64,000 nucleotides of DNA from Paraglaciecola sp. MB-3u-78 (GTDB lineage: Bacteria > Pseudomonadota > Gammaproteobacteria > Enterobacterales > Alteromonadaceae). The DNA lies in assembly GCF_002835935.1 (NCBI RefSeq), contig NZ_PJCF01000006.1, positions 744,001 to 808,000 on the forward strand, in the 5' to 3' direction. Under the pieces are notes generated by a model. That model had not been told where the DNA came from. It made no database searches and saw nothing but the letters and a program-made list of their open reading frames with translations. Both the position numbers and the translations under genes were made by a program. Positions 18,843-28,019 of the stretch are shown one piece after another (the first letter of the stretch is position 1; each line of letters opens with the position of its first letter).

Positions 18843-19449
18843 GGCAGCTATCGACCTAAAGCGGTCGTAAGAGAATTCGAACTATCAGACTATATTGAGC
18901 TAAAAACAATCATACGATTAATCAAATGTGACTGACGGCAATTAGCACTCACCGGACATACGTCTAGGCGTTGAAATATAACAAGGTCACACCGCGTTAG
19001 CGGACTATCACTCGACGCCTTTTCAAGTGCTGTGACCCCTTGATTTTGAGTTTGTATAAATTGAGCGACGCACTATCAGGTTTCTTTACATAATTTAACT
19101 CTGGAATATTCCCTTGAAATTGATAATTCATCGCCTATTTAACGCTGTAACCTGCGAAGCCAGCCACACTTATCATCAAAAACTATCGGGGTCAGAACAA
19201 AGTTAAATTATTCCTGATGCTTTTGGCTACATAATTGGTAATAGCTTGAGCCACTAATGTCTGCAATGTCGGAAAACTTGCCATTAGGATACCAACCGAC
19301 AGCATGAACAAGTCTAACGAAATGCTAATTACCTGAACGGCCGTTTCAAGCCCTTAGTTATTCAAGTCTGATTAATCGTATGATTTTTTTTCACTCAATG
19401 TAGCCTGATAGTTCTGAATTCGCATAGGTCGGTTATGTCCAAAGCTGCC
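18843..19449. repeat. Large imperfect inverted repeat (about 82-bp arms)
   Basis: The left arm (18843-18924) and the reverse complement of the right arm (19369-19449) share GGCAGCT, AGAATTC, GAACTATCAG and the perfect end AATCATACGATTAATCA, with scattered mismatches between. About 440 bp lie between the arms without a credible gene. It may be two facing copies of one interspersed repeat or the remnant ends of a lost element. Confidence 0.7.
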
Positions 19450-19526
19450 CTTTTTGATACGTATCAGTTTCAAACATTCAGAAATTGTATGCTTACAATT
19501 TCACAGGCTTAGAGTAGTGTTAAGTT

Positions 19527-19685
19527 TCAAACATTAATATGCTCGGACATTAACTGCAGTGACAAAGGGCGGGCTTTGGTGTCAGTTAACCACGATGATG
19601 CATAATGTAATTGATGTGCACCGGCGGCGCGCATGATGAGTTTGCCAATATGCGTTTGACTTAAATAAAGTTGCAGTGCTGTCAC
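19527..19685 (-). pseudogene. hipA-like kinase, N-terminal stump
   Basis: Minus-strand reading from GTG at 19683-19685 gives TALQLYLSQTHIGKLIMRAA, then QLHYASSWLTDTKARPLSLQ and a stop at 19527. This matches the N-terminal subdomain of HipA-type kinases (G.L....f.Y...WL......PLS), but only 52 of about 420 residues remain and the kinase core is missing. It starts directly after the TAA of the HTH fragment, the gene order of hipBA operons. Confidence 0.55.
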
Positions 19686-19907
19686 TTACCACCCCTCATC
19701 CTGAGGTGTCTGCCGGTGACTGACTTTTTGATTAGTAGTACTTACTTGTAGTGTCACTCCTAAAGCTTGCAGAACTTTGAATAAGGTCTTCAATTGACAT
19801 CGGTCAGGATGGTTTTCGAAATTGTATACAGTACTTTGTTTGACGCCAACTATTTTGGGTCCTGATCAACTTAAGGTGATCAGCTAGTTGCTTCGGGCTA
19901 AATATCC
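19686..19907 (-). pseudogene. hipB-like HTH antitoxin, frameshifted
   Basis: One frame encodes SPKQLADHLKLIRTQNSW and a second continues VGVKQSTVYNFENHPDRCQL, KTLFKVLQALGVTLQVS and QDEGW before TAA at 19686-19688. Together they form an Xre/HipB HTH protein that has lost about eight residues plus the frame between the two pieces. With the hipA stump behind it, this is a dead toxin-antitoxin-type module, separate from the intact one at 58.5-60 kb. Confidence 0.6.
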
Positions 19908-20253
19908 TCTAATGGGCAATAAATATGTGTTGTTTCACCAAACGTATAGACGGCGCTTTAATACTTTAGGAGTATAAAGAAAAAGGCTGGCATAAGTTTT
20001 GGCGAAATATAACCATACAAAAATCGACAAATTTGAAGACTTCCGTATTAAGTTAGATGTCATACAGAGTTGATATTGACATAAATATGATTTAAACATT
20101 GGAAAGAACAGTAAGATTTTTGGCTACAATTCACCAGAAAATCTACGGTTATTTGTGACGTGACCGTGGCCAAAGTGGTTAAATGTCGCCAAATGACCTT
20201 TGCTGATAATGTTATAATATGTATATAAAACAATTATTTACGATTAACCCCTA

Positions 20254-20475
20254 TTAACCACAATTGAAGTCTGTGCAAAAGTTCGTTCTCCGAAGCCGAG
20301 GGTCGCGCGTTCGACCAAAACGTCGGGAACGTTTTGGGACAGCTTCAGCTGTTCGCGAAGCGACAAAGTGCAGGACGCCCTTTGCAATCGCGCCGGGTGC
20401 ACCATTTTTAAAAGACTTTAGTCCGTAGTGGTTACTAACTAAATTTAATTTGTGACCAAGGTAAAAATTATCCAT
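20254..20475. repeat. GC-rich segment with short hairpins
   Basis: Within an AT-rich neighbourhood, 20275-20405 is GC-rich and contains stacked short palindromes, for example CAAAACGT...ACGTTTTG and CAGCTTCAGCTG. A minus-strand frame across it would give an Arg-rich product unlike a protein family I know; I read it as an interspersed structured repeat rather than a gene. The other parts of 19910-20476 show nothing recognisable. Confidence 0.4.
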
Positions 20476-20476
20476 T

Positions 20477-20926
20477 TTATTTAGACTGCTTTTTATCTCT
20501 TACCCATATTGCCAAATCATTAGTCTTTTTCATTTCAAATAGGTCGATTGCAGTAAACAGATCGCTAAGCTTGATGAATTCATAATTCCGTTGGTCAAAA
20601 GAGGTATGATTCGAGATATGTGTACCTATTGGGCCTAATCGAGCCCAGCCATTGTCGTCTTCAACGGCCTCAACAGTTTGTCGTAACAGATTCATCAAAC
20701 GGGTATCGCTCTTGATATTTTTCTTTGGAGGCTCTGGCTTGACCACATCTTTGGGTTCATCATCTAAAAATAGAAATCGGGAATAGCTGTTTACAAACAC
20801 AAAATGCGTTTTTTGCTGTCCAAAACCAATGACAAACTTTCCGTCTGCAAGTGCACGTGTCACTAATGGCGTAAAATTACAATCCGACGATACAAGGCGG
20901 GTCAACCGTAAATCGCATGTTTTCAA
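20477..20926 (-). pseudogene. NYN-LOTUS (OST-HTH) protein, N-terminally truncated
   Basis: About 149 codons. The beginning, TRLVSSDCNFTPLVTRALAD then KFVIGFGQQKTHFVFVNSYS, is the second half of a NYN (LabA-like, PIN-related) domain. After a linker rich in Pro and Lys comes a LOTUS/OST-HTH domain (LLRQTVEAVEDDNGWARLGP then FIKLSDLFTAIDLFEM). About 110 residues with the first catalytic Asp are absent, a TAA lies two codons before the first possible start, and the usual SDSDF reads SDCNF. It is probably a dead remnant of an RNA-processing or NYN-type nuclease gene. Confidence 0.65.
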
Positions 20927-21179
20927 ATGTTATCGGAGACGTGAATTAAGGTAAGCGTCTTATAAACATCACTTTGAGTTTTGTCATGTCCGTGACAGAA
21001 GGTGATTGATGTTGCCCCGGTTGCAGGGTGAGAATTTCACTCTGCAGATAGTTGAGGCAGTCGCAATGCACCAAGACATTAGCCTTGGCTGTTTATACCG
21101 AAAGAAAAACTATGTAGAATCGCCCTCTTTTGATCCTTCAATATAAAGATATTTGCATCTGTTGGCACAACAAGAGGTA

Positions 21180-23600
21180 ATGGATAAATGGAATATAATA
21201 TTGGAAAATGACAAAAGGCGTATCTCTTTTTCACCGCAGGTCGCTATCTTGTGGTATTCAGTTATAGCAGGTGTGTTTTCAGCATGCTTCATTGCATTTG
21301 TTGTGTTGTATATTGAGACACAAGAGCGAGCACATATTGATCGGGTAACACAAAGTACTGCAGATGGAATTAAAACATTACTTGAAGAAGATATTTACAG
21401 GCGGATGGAATCGCTGACCGAATTTGCTAAATTGTCTGAAATTTCTAATATTATGTCAGATAACGAATGGGTTCTGCTCAGCAAGGCTTTGTATTATTCT
21501 AAGCAGGGATACCATTCAATTGTTTGGGTGGATAGTTCATTTCACGTGCTCAGAATAATGCCGATTGAAGGGAGTGAAACAGCGATAGATTTTGATTTGG
21601 CCTCACAGCCCATAGCGCTATTAGCCAAATTAAAATATCAACATCGAAACAGTGAAGTGATAACGGTTCCACTGAATTCAATTAATGGGAACCGAGGATT
21701 AGGGATTTACGTTCCAGTCCTGAATAAAACACTAACCAGTAAAGAAGTAGAAGGTTTTATCGTCAATGTGCTTCTTTTTGATCCCTATATTAAATCTGTA
21801 TTACCTACCTATTTACTAGCAGAGTATAAGCTCACTTTATTTATTGACGATCAAAAAGTCTATTCAGACCAAACTAAACACTCACCGATTTCAGGCACAT
21901 GGAACAGGCAAGCCGCTTTTGAAATACTAGGTCAGAGATGGCAGGTTAATCTAGTGCCCAACAATGAATTTCGCCCCTTTATACTCTTCAGAATGTTCAG
22001 TCTTTTAATTGTGCTTGGCATTTTATTGAGCGTTTTTATTACCCTAGCAGTCTATACATTAATGTCTGCACGCAATAAAACAAAACTAATTAAAGATGAC
22101 CGCAAAAAAACAGAGCAACTACTCAAGAATCTGCCAGGCATGGCCTATCAAGCTTTTAATAGAACTAACTGGCCCATGATATTCGTGAGTGAGGGATGTA
22201 TGCTTTTGACGGGGCACTCAAAAAAGCAATTCGAGAAACACAACATATTATGGGGCAAACTCATTCACCCCAGTGACTATGAACGGGTATGCCAAACCAT
22301 TAACCAAGCTCTAAAAACAAAGCACCTTTTTGAACTTGAATATCGCATTATAACCAAAAACAATGATGTCCGCTTAGTATGGGAAAGGGGAGAGCCAGTA
22401 AGTTCTATTGTAAATGACGAGTTCATAATTGAAGGTTTTATTACGGATATCACCTCTATTAAGCAGGCTGAAGTTGATCTGCTTCAAAGTTACGCATTTT
22501 CTCAAGCAATAGTTAACTCCGTGGTCGACGCCGTTATTACTATTAATAATAAGGGGCTGATCCTAAGTTTTAATGATGCGGCACAAAAGATGTTTGGCTA
22601 TACCTTTAGTGAAGTAAAAGATAAAAACGTAAAAACTCTAATGCCACAACCCTATAACGATCATCACGACCAGTATTTAGCCCAATATAAAAGAACCAAC
22701 AAAACCCATATTATTGGAACCGGTCGAGAACTTGTGGCCAAGCACAAAGATGGCACAACGTTCCCCATTCACCTATCTGTCAGTGAAATTCCCAACCATG
22801 AGGAAAAAATGTATGTTGAGCTGATACGAGATATTACCCAACAACGAGTATTAGAAGACGAAGCCAGTTCGCATATCGAACAAATGGCTCACGCAGACAG
22901 ACTAAATGCGCTGGGTGAAATGGCCGCGGGTATTGCACATGAAATCAATCAGCCCTTAACTGCTATTTCACTATTTTCTCAAACCGCTAAAAACTTCTGC
23001 GAAATAGGTAAATTTGAAAGACTCCCAGAGTTATTTGATAAGATGAGTCAACAATCTCTTCGTGCAGGCTCTGTGCTTGAACGTGTGCAGATGATGACAA
23101 GACAGGGAGACCGGTCTAAAGAAGTACTTGATAGCACTATATTGATTGATGAAGTGAAAAAACTAGCAGAGTCAGAGGCTAGGTTGCGCGATATCAACAT
23201 ACAGCTTCTTCCTTGTCATCAGCAAACGAATGTATTTGTTGATCGCGTACAAATACAACAAGTTATCCTCAATTTACTGCGTAATGGCATGGAGGCAATG
23301 CAGTCGATAGCTTGCAAAAATGGCGCATTAATAAAACTTCAAATAGAAATCAATGCTGATAATTATATTAAAATATTAGTAGTAGATACGGGCTGTGGAA
23401 TTCCTAAAACGATGATTGATACTTTGTTTACACCATTCTCGACCACTAAAAAGAATGGCACAGGTATTGGACTTTCAATTTCTAAAAGCATAGTAGAAGA
23501 GCATGGTGGCCACATTCACTTTTCTGAAAATAAACCGGTAGGAACTATTTTTTACTTTACCTTGCCAATACATGAAGAAGGGATCCCCAATGACAAATAA
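21180..23600 (+). CDS. Membrane sensor histidine kinase with two PAS domains
   Basis: 806 residues from the ATG at 21180 (AGAGG just upstream). Order: short cytoplasmic tail; membrane helix (about residues 20-47); periplasmic sensor of about 220 residues; second membrane helix (about 275-300); PAS fold 1 (AYQAFNRTNWPMIFVSEGCM); PAS fold 2 (VVDAVITINNKGLILSFNDA); HisKA with phospho-acceptor His587 in AAGIAHEINQPLTAIS; HATPase with NLLRNGMEA (N box), DTGCGIP (G1) and GTGIGLSISKSIVEEHGG (G2). The FixL/TodS-type layout suggests sensing of a small molecule or redox state. It overlaps the regulator gene by 11 bp. Confidence 0.9.
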   Translation: MDKWNIILENDKRRISFSPQVAILWYSVIAGVFSACFIAFVVLYIETQERAHIDRVTQSTADGIKTLLEEDIYRRMESLTEFAKLSEISNIMSDNEWVLLSKALYYSKQGYHSIVWVDSSFHVLRIMPIEGSETAIDFDLASQPIALLAKLKYQHRNSEVITVPLNSINGNRGLGIYVPVLNKTLTSKEVEGFIVNVLLFDPYIKSVLPTYLLAEYKLTLFIDDQKVYSDQTKHSPISGTWNRQAAFEILGQRWQVNLVPNNEFRPFILFRMFSLLIVLGILLSVFITLAVYTLMSARNKTKLIKDDRKKTEQLLKNLPGMAYQAFNRTNWPMIFVSEGCMLLTGHSKKQFEKHNILWGKLIHPSDYERVCQTINQALKTKHLFELEYRIITKNNDVRLVWERGEPVSSIVNDEFIIEGFITDITSIKQAEVDLLQSYAFSQAIVNSVVDAVITINNKGLILSFNDAAQKMFGYTFSEVKDKNVKTLMPQPYNDHHDQYLAQYKRTNKTHIIGTGRELVAKHKDGTTFPIHLSVSEIPNHEEKMYVELIRDITQQRVLEDEASSHIEQMAHADRLNALGEMAAGIAHEINQPLTAISLFSQTAKNFCEIGKFERLPELFDKMSQQSLRAGSVLERVQMMTRQGDRSKEVLDSTILIDEVKKLAESEARLRDINIQLLPCHQQTNVFVDRVQIQQVILNLLRNGMEAMQSIACKNGALIKLQIEINADNYIKILVVDTGCGIPKTMIDTLFTPFSTTKKNGTGIGLSISKSIVEEHGGHIHFSENKPVGTIFYFTLPIHEEGIPNDK

Positions 23601-24192
23601 ACAGACGGTTTTTATAATTGATGATGATAAAGGTATCCGTGATGGATTGGAAATGCTGCTTGAATCAATTGGCCTAGAGTCGCGGAGTTTCGCTTCAGGT
23701 AGCGCATTTTTAGACGTGTATGACGCCAAAATGACAGGGTGTTTAATTTTAGACATACGCATGCCCAAAATGAGTGGTTTAGAAGTTCAACGCAAACTTA
23801 AACAGCTTAGTTGCTTAATACCTATCATCTTTATCACTGGCCATGGGGATATACCCATGGCCGTTGAGGCTATGAGGCTAGGGGCAATCGACTTCATTCG
23901 TAAACCATTTAATGAACAGGATTTGATTGACCGCATCAATGAAGCGCTTGAAATTGATGAAAAAGTAATCAGCGAACACAATAGTAAAAGTAAAGTCGAT
24001 TCGTTGTCAGCTCGTGAACACGAAGTGTTTGAACGAGTAGCGGATGGTTCTATGAACAAAGTAATTGCAGCGGATCTTAGTATCAGCGAGCGCACTGTTG
24101 AGGTACATCGTTCTCATGTTATGGAGAAGCTAGAAGTTAGAACACTTGCAGAATTAGTCAGAATTAAGATTATTTATGAGCAACTAGATTAG
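23590..24192 (+). CDS. FixJ/NarL-type response regulator
   Basis: 200 residues. I chose the ATG at 23590 because GAAGAAGGG lies eight bases upstream and it yields MTNKQTVFIIDDDKGIRDGL. The receiver domain has the acidic pair DDD, phospho-acceptor Asp55 in CLILDIRMPKMSG and the Lys in IRKPF. The C-terminal LuxR-type HTH reads LSAREHEVFERVADGSMNKV then SERTVEVHRSHVMEKL. It is the output partner of the overlapping kinase; no target gene is obvious nearby. Confidence 0.92.
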   Translation: MTNKQTVFIIDDDKGIRDGLEMLLESIGLESRSFASGSAFLDVYDAKMTGCLILDIRMPKMSGLEVQRKLKQLSCLIPIIFITGHGDIPMAVEAMRLGAIDFIRKPFNEQDLIDRINEALEIDEKVISEHNSKSKVDSLSAREHEVFERVADGSMNKVIAADLSISERTVEVHRSHVMEKLEVRTLAELVRIKIIYEQLD

Positions 24193-24658
24193 TTTTTTGC
24201 ATTATGGCAATCGCATAAAACTTCTATTCAAAAATCGAGCTATAGCATATCGGATTTTCAGAATTATCAATATTCAGTGAATGGTGATTTTGGAATGAAC
24301 ATGCTGCTTCTCTTTACAAAACTCCTCGCCTTAAGTCAAAAAAAGAGCCCATCTAAGGTTGGGAGTGAAATAAACTCCAAGAAGTTAGAATTTTTTATTT
24401 TGAGAAATTCTATAAATTCAATTAACTCTATAAATTCAGCCACCTTCATATTGACTAGAAACGGAAGTCACACATATTAGGGGTTTCCTCATATTAATGC
24501 TCTCTGGCTAGTGGGTATCCACAATAGAAGAAATCTGACAAAAATGAGAATCTAACAGCAGAATCTAATGGCAATTAGATTTACGTTCGGTTGACTTAAT
24601 AAATCTTAATCATCACTTTTTATACCACCTCGCAACAACTGAAAGTAGGAGTAGCTTG
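24193..24658. other. Intergenic region with short direct repeat
   Basis: CTATAAATTCA occurs at 24410-24420 and 24428-24438 within a degenerate 9-bp periodic stretch. A 67-codon plus-strand frame over it (24277-24480) has low complexity (repeated Asn-Ser-Ile) and is not convincing. The ZIP gene promoter should lie here. Confidence 0.5.
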
Positions 24659-25396
24659 ATGTTGACACTGAACTGGATAATTGTCAGTGGTGTATCGATG
24701 AGTTCAATAGCACTGGTAGGCAGTTTAACTCTACTGTTGAGACAGTCGACCCTTGAAAAAGTGCTAAAACCTTTAGTAGCGTTTGCTGCAGGTTCGCTTC
24801 TTGGTGGAGCGTTTTTTCATTTGATCCCAGGCGCCCTTAAAGCCAATCTCAGCATTACGACTATTGGCATATTAATCGGTTGTGGATTTACAGCTATTTT
24901 AGTCCTTGAGCAATTTTTGCATTGGCACCATAACCATCAACTGCCAATTAAGCGCAAGGAGCCTTTGACGTACCTGATTCTAATCGGTGATGGGCTTCAC
25001 AATTTTTTGGGCGGTATGGTAATAGCCGGTGCGTTTATAATAGATATTCGTTTAGGCATCGTCTGTTGGCTTACAGCAGCCGCACATGAGGTACCACAAG
25101 AGTTGGGAGATTTTGCTGTGTTAATACATGGTGGCTGGTCAAAGGGCTCAGCACTGATTTTTAATTTTCTATCTGGTTTGACTTTTTTATTTGGGGGGTT
25201 AATTGCCTATATATTATCGTTTCAACTCGATGTTTCTTGGCTTATTCCCTTTGCCGCGGGCAATTTTATTTATATTGGTGTGTCAGATTTAATCCCGCAA
25301 ATAAGCAAAGATACAGATATCAATCTAAAAAATAGGGCGGTGACTGTAGCAGCATTTATATCAGGTATTTACTTGTTGGTATTGGTAATGCCCTAA
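24659..25396 (+). CDS. ZIP-family divalent metal transporter
   Basis: 245 residues with about eight membrane segments; the ATG at 24659 has AGGAG seven bases upstream. Metal-site motifs of the ZIP family are seen on two consecutive helices: DGLHNFLGGMVIAGAF and TAAAHEVPQELGDFAVLIHG. A short His-rich cytoplasmic loop (FLHWHHNHQL) precedes them. It probably imports zinc, iron or manganese across the inner membrane. It stands alone between the two-component system and the PPK2 gene. Confidence 0.88.
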   Translation: MLTLNWIIVSGVSMSSIALVGSLTLLLRQSTLEKVLKPLVAFAAGSLLGGAFFHLIPGALKANLSITTIGILIGCGFTAILVLEQFLHWHHNHQLPIKRKEPLTYLILIGDGLHNFLGGMVIAGAFIIDIRLGIVCWLTAAAHEVPQELGDFAVLIHGGWSKGSALIFNFLSGLTFLFGGLIAYILSFQLDVSWLIPFAAGNFIYIGVSDLIPQISKDTDINLKNRAVTVAAFISGIYLLVLVMP

Positions 25397-25654
25397 TTAT
25401 GATCATGTTTGAACCTGATAAAATAAGATTTTACAGTGATCACGTCAGAGCCTAGAAAAGTAGTATCATTTAATGTTTATCCGTTACAGAAATTCCGCTA
25501 CTACATGTATTCCACATCACGCTAAGAAGAATCACCAATAAACATACTGAGTAGAATACCGGAAAACAGTGAGGTCTTGCATATTGCATCAGCGCACTGC
25601 CAAGGAATGGGCTCGCTGTGGCATCAATGCTATAGGTCAACAATAGCAGACTGC

Positions 25655-26545
25655 TTACTTCAGAAGTTTTTGCTTGAATAGCTGTAATTCAAGCTTACGC
25701 TGTTCATCACTAATCGGATAATTCATATTCAAGGCCTTCAATGTTTTATGCATGATTTTGGCAACAATTAAGCGTGCATTTTTTTTATCATCGGCCGGCA
25801 CAACATACCAAGGGTTATTGCTGGTACTTGTTGCTCGTAAACACTCTTGGTAAGCCTTTTGATATTCTGGCCAAAACTTTCTTTCTTGAATATCCGCATC
25901 AGTAAACTTCCAGTTTTTGTCTGGATTATCAATGCGTGCAATAAAACGTGATTGCTGTTCATCCTGCGAAAGGTGTAAAAATATCTTTATAATGCGAGTA
26001 CCGCCGTTATACAAGTGTCTTTCTAAATTATTGATTGAACGAAAACGCTCTTCCCATAAGTCGTTTTTATCCAGATTGTCCACTGGAATTTTCTGAGCTT
26101 CGAGTATTTCAGGGTGTACTCGCACTATCAATACTTCTTCATAGTACGACCGATTGAATACGCCAATACGCCCTCGTTCAGGCAATGCTTGGTTGGTTCG
26201 CCATAAAAAATCATGTTCTAATTCAACCGCGCTAGGGTGTTTAAAGCTGGTGACTTGACATCCCTGAGGGTTAATCCCAGACATAACATGACGAATAACA
26301 CCATCTTTACCGGCCGCATCCATTGCTTGGAATATCAATAGAAGGGAATACCTGTTAGACCCATACAATAACTGTTGTAGCTTACTTAATTTCTTAACCT
26401 GCTTTTTAAGCTTTTTTTTATAATGTTTCTTTGAATGATAAAGGGGAGCGATGTTGGTAGGGCATTCGTTAAGTGCATATTTTTCGGTGTTTTTCGCATT
26501 TTTCACCTTAAAACCATTTGTTTTTATGCTCACGTTTATCTCCAT
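25655..26545 (-). CDS. Polyphosphate kinase 2 family protein
   Basis: 296 residues from the ATG at 26545 (start uncertain, no strong ribosome site). The P-loop is [20 protein letters not shown], followed by [19 protein letters not shown] and the lid region with [20 protein letters not shown], then [20 protein letters not shown]. This pattern is the single-domain PPK2 family, which phosphorylates nucleoside mono- or diphosphates using polyphosphate. The class (I, II or III) cannot be settled by eye. Confidence 0.88.
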   Translation of the reverse strand: MEINVSIKTNGFKVKNAKNTEKYALNECPTNIAPLYHSKKHYKKKLKKQVKKLSKLQQLLYGSNRYSLLLIFQAMDAAGKDGVIRHVMSGINPQGCQVTSFKHPSAVELEHDFLWRTNQALPERGRIGVFNRSYYEEVLIVRVHPEILEAQKIPVDNLDKNDLWEERFRSINNLERHLYNGGTRIIKIFLHLSQDEQQSRFIARIDNPDKNWKFTDADIQERKFWPEYQKAYQECLRATSTSNNPWYVVPADDKKNARLIVAKIMHKTLKALNMNYPISDEQRKLELQLFKQKLLK

Positions 26546-26857
26546 AAAAAAGTATTGATACACAGCCTCTTTGTGCACTCAAACTCTAATAGTGAGTGCA
26601 TGATATTTTTGGATTAAGCTAAGAAATGTTATTCCATCTGTAGTGTTAACTTTTCCAAAGCATTCACCACGATACTCCGTTACACAACAAAAGTTTTTGA
26701 TTATTCAGAATCCGAAAGCTGAATCAATTTAATTGTTTATACCCGCTAGTTAAGAATAAACCCTAAGTGTTATCCCTTACATACCTATTCAATTAATTAC
26801 TCTAGGCTTTATATGACAGTCTTTTACATTAACGTAATTGGCGAGAAATAAGAGGTC

Positions 26858-26947
26858 ATGATGAAAATCCCAAATGATGATAAGAATACACTCATAAAAC
26901 GATTTCTAGTTTCTAAAAAAAGAGAACTTCATGTCCCCACAAAATGA
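26858..26947 (+). CDS. Possible 29-residue leader ORF overlapping hflK start
   Basis: ATG at 26858 is preceded by AAGAGG and followed by 28 further codons, basic in the C-terminal half (NTLIKRFLVSKKRELHV), ending in TGA at 26945-26947. It runs through the hflK Shine-Dalgarno and 17 bases into hflK in another frame, an arrangement that could couple hflK translation to it. Coding status is a guess based on the ribosome site and overlap. Confidence 0.35.
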   Translation: MMKIPNDDKNTLIKRFLVSKKRELHVPTK

Positions 26948-28019
26948 AAGTAAAAGTGGCCCACCCGATTTAGATAAAGTAGCGAAAGAAATGTTACATA
27001 AATATAAGTTGTTGTCGGGTGGTAAGTTTAAAGCTGGTGTAGCAGTTTTAATCTTGGTGCTGTTGAGTATAACTGCCTACACCTCTTTATACACAGTGCC
27101 TAGTGACTCTGTTGCTGTGGTCTTAAGATTGGGTAAGTTTCAAGAAGTTTTGCGACCAGGCTTACACTTAAAAGTGCCATTAGGAGTTGATCGCGTCAAT
27201 ATAGTGCCGACCAAACGCCAGTTAAAACAGGAGTTTGGCTTTTCTACCCCTGGGGCTACCGATCCTGATCAGAACATTAATCCTAATAATAATATTCGTT
27301 CAACTAGGTCAAGTATTTCACCAGCAAATGATCAAGTGGCGGAAACCCAAATGGTGACAGGTGATTTAAACACTGCGTTGGTTGAATGGGTGATTCAATA
27401 TCGCATTGCCGATCCTAAAAATTATTTGTTTGAGGTCCGAGATCCTGCTGGCACTTTGCGCTATGTGTCTGAATCAGTTATGCGCGAAGTGGTGGGTGAT
27501 AGAACGGTAGATGAAGTTATTACTATCGGCCGACAAGAGATTGAAGTTGAAGCCTTGAGCAAGATGCAAGCATTAGCAAGTCAATATGTGATGGGAATAA
27601 GTATTGATCAGGTACAGCTTAAAAATATTAACCCTCCTGTCCCAGTGCAGGCTTCATTCAATGAAGTCAATCAAGCTCAGCAAGAAAAAGAGAAGCTGAT
27701 CAACGAAGCTCGCCGCGAATATAACCGCATTATTCCGCTGGCCGAGGGGGAACGTGACCAACGTATAAGGGAAGCCGACGGTTATCGGCTTAAGCGAATT
27801 AATGAGGCCGAGGGTGACGCTTTACGCTTTAATGCGCTGTTTGCTGAGTACCAGCAGGCACCAGAGGTAACCCGCAGGCGAATATATCTAGAGACAATGC
27901 AAGAAGTGATGCCAACGATTAAAGACAAAATCATTATTGATAACGAAGTGCTCGGTGTATTGCCCTTGCTCAACTTAACGCCTTCAAGCATTCAAAAAAT
28001 AAAAGGACAACAGCCATGA
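26931..28019 (+). CDS. hflK: HflK-like SPFH/prohibitin-family protein
   Basis: 362 residues. A cytoplasmic N-tail, one membrane helix (FKAGVAVLILVLLSITAY) and an SPFH domain (SVAVVLRLGKFQEVLRPGLH) are followed by a long helical segment (KEKLINEARREYNRIIPLAE) as in HflK. With HflC it forms a periplasm-facing ring that modulates FtsH protease. It lacks the Gly-rich N-terminal stretch and the hfq-hflX context of the standard hflK locus, so this may be a second copy. A hydrophilic insert of about 40 residues with PDQNINPNNN lies inside the SPFH domain. Confidence 0.82.
   Translation: MSPQNESKSGPPDLDKVAKEMLHKYKLLSGGKFKAGVAVLILVLLSITAYTSLYTVPSDSVAVVLRLGKFQEVLRPGLHLKVPLGVDRVNIVPTKRQLKQEFGFSTPGATDPDQNINPNNNIRSTRSSISPANDQVAETQMVTGDLNTALVEWVIQYRIADPKNYLFEVRDPAGTLRYVSESVMREVVGDRTVDEVITIGRQEIEVEALSKMQALASQYVMGISIDQVQLKNINPPVPVQASFNEVNQAQQEKEKLINEARREYNRIIPLAEGERDQRIREADGYRLKRINEAEGDALRFNALFAEYQQAPEVTRRRIYLETMQEVMPTIKDKIIIDNEVLGVLPLLNLTPSSIQKIKGQQP

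Noticed and set aside
24277-24480. 67-codon frame with Asn-Ser-Ile repeats
   Set aside because: Low complexity from a periodic AT-rich stretch; no ribosome site.
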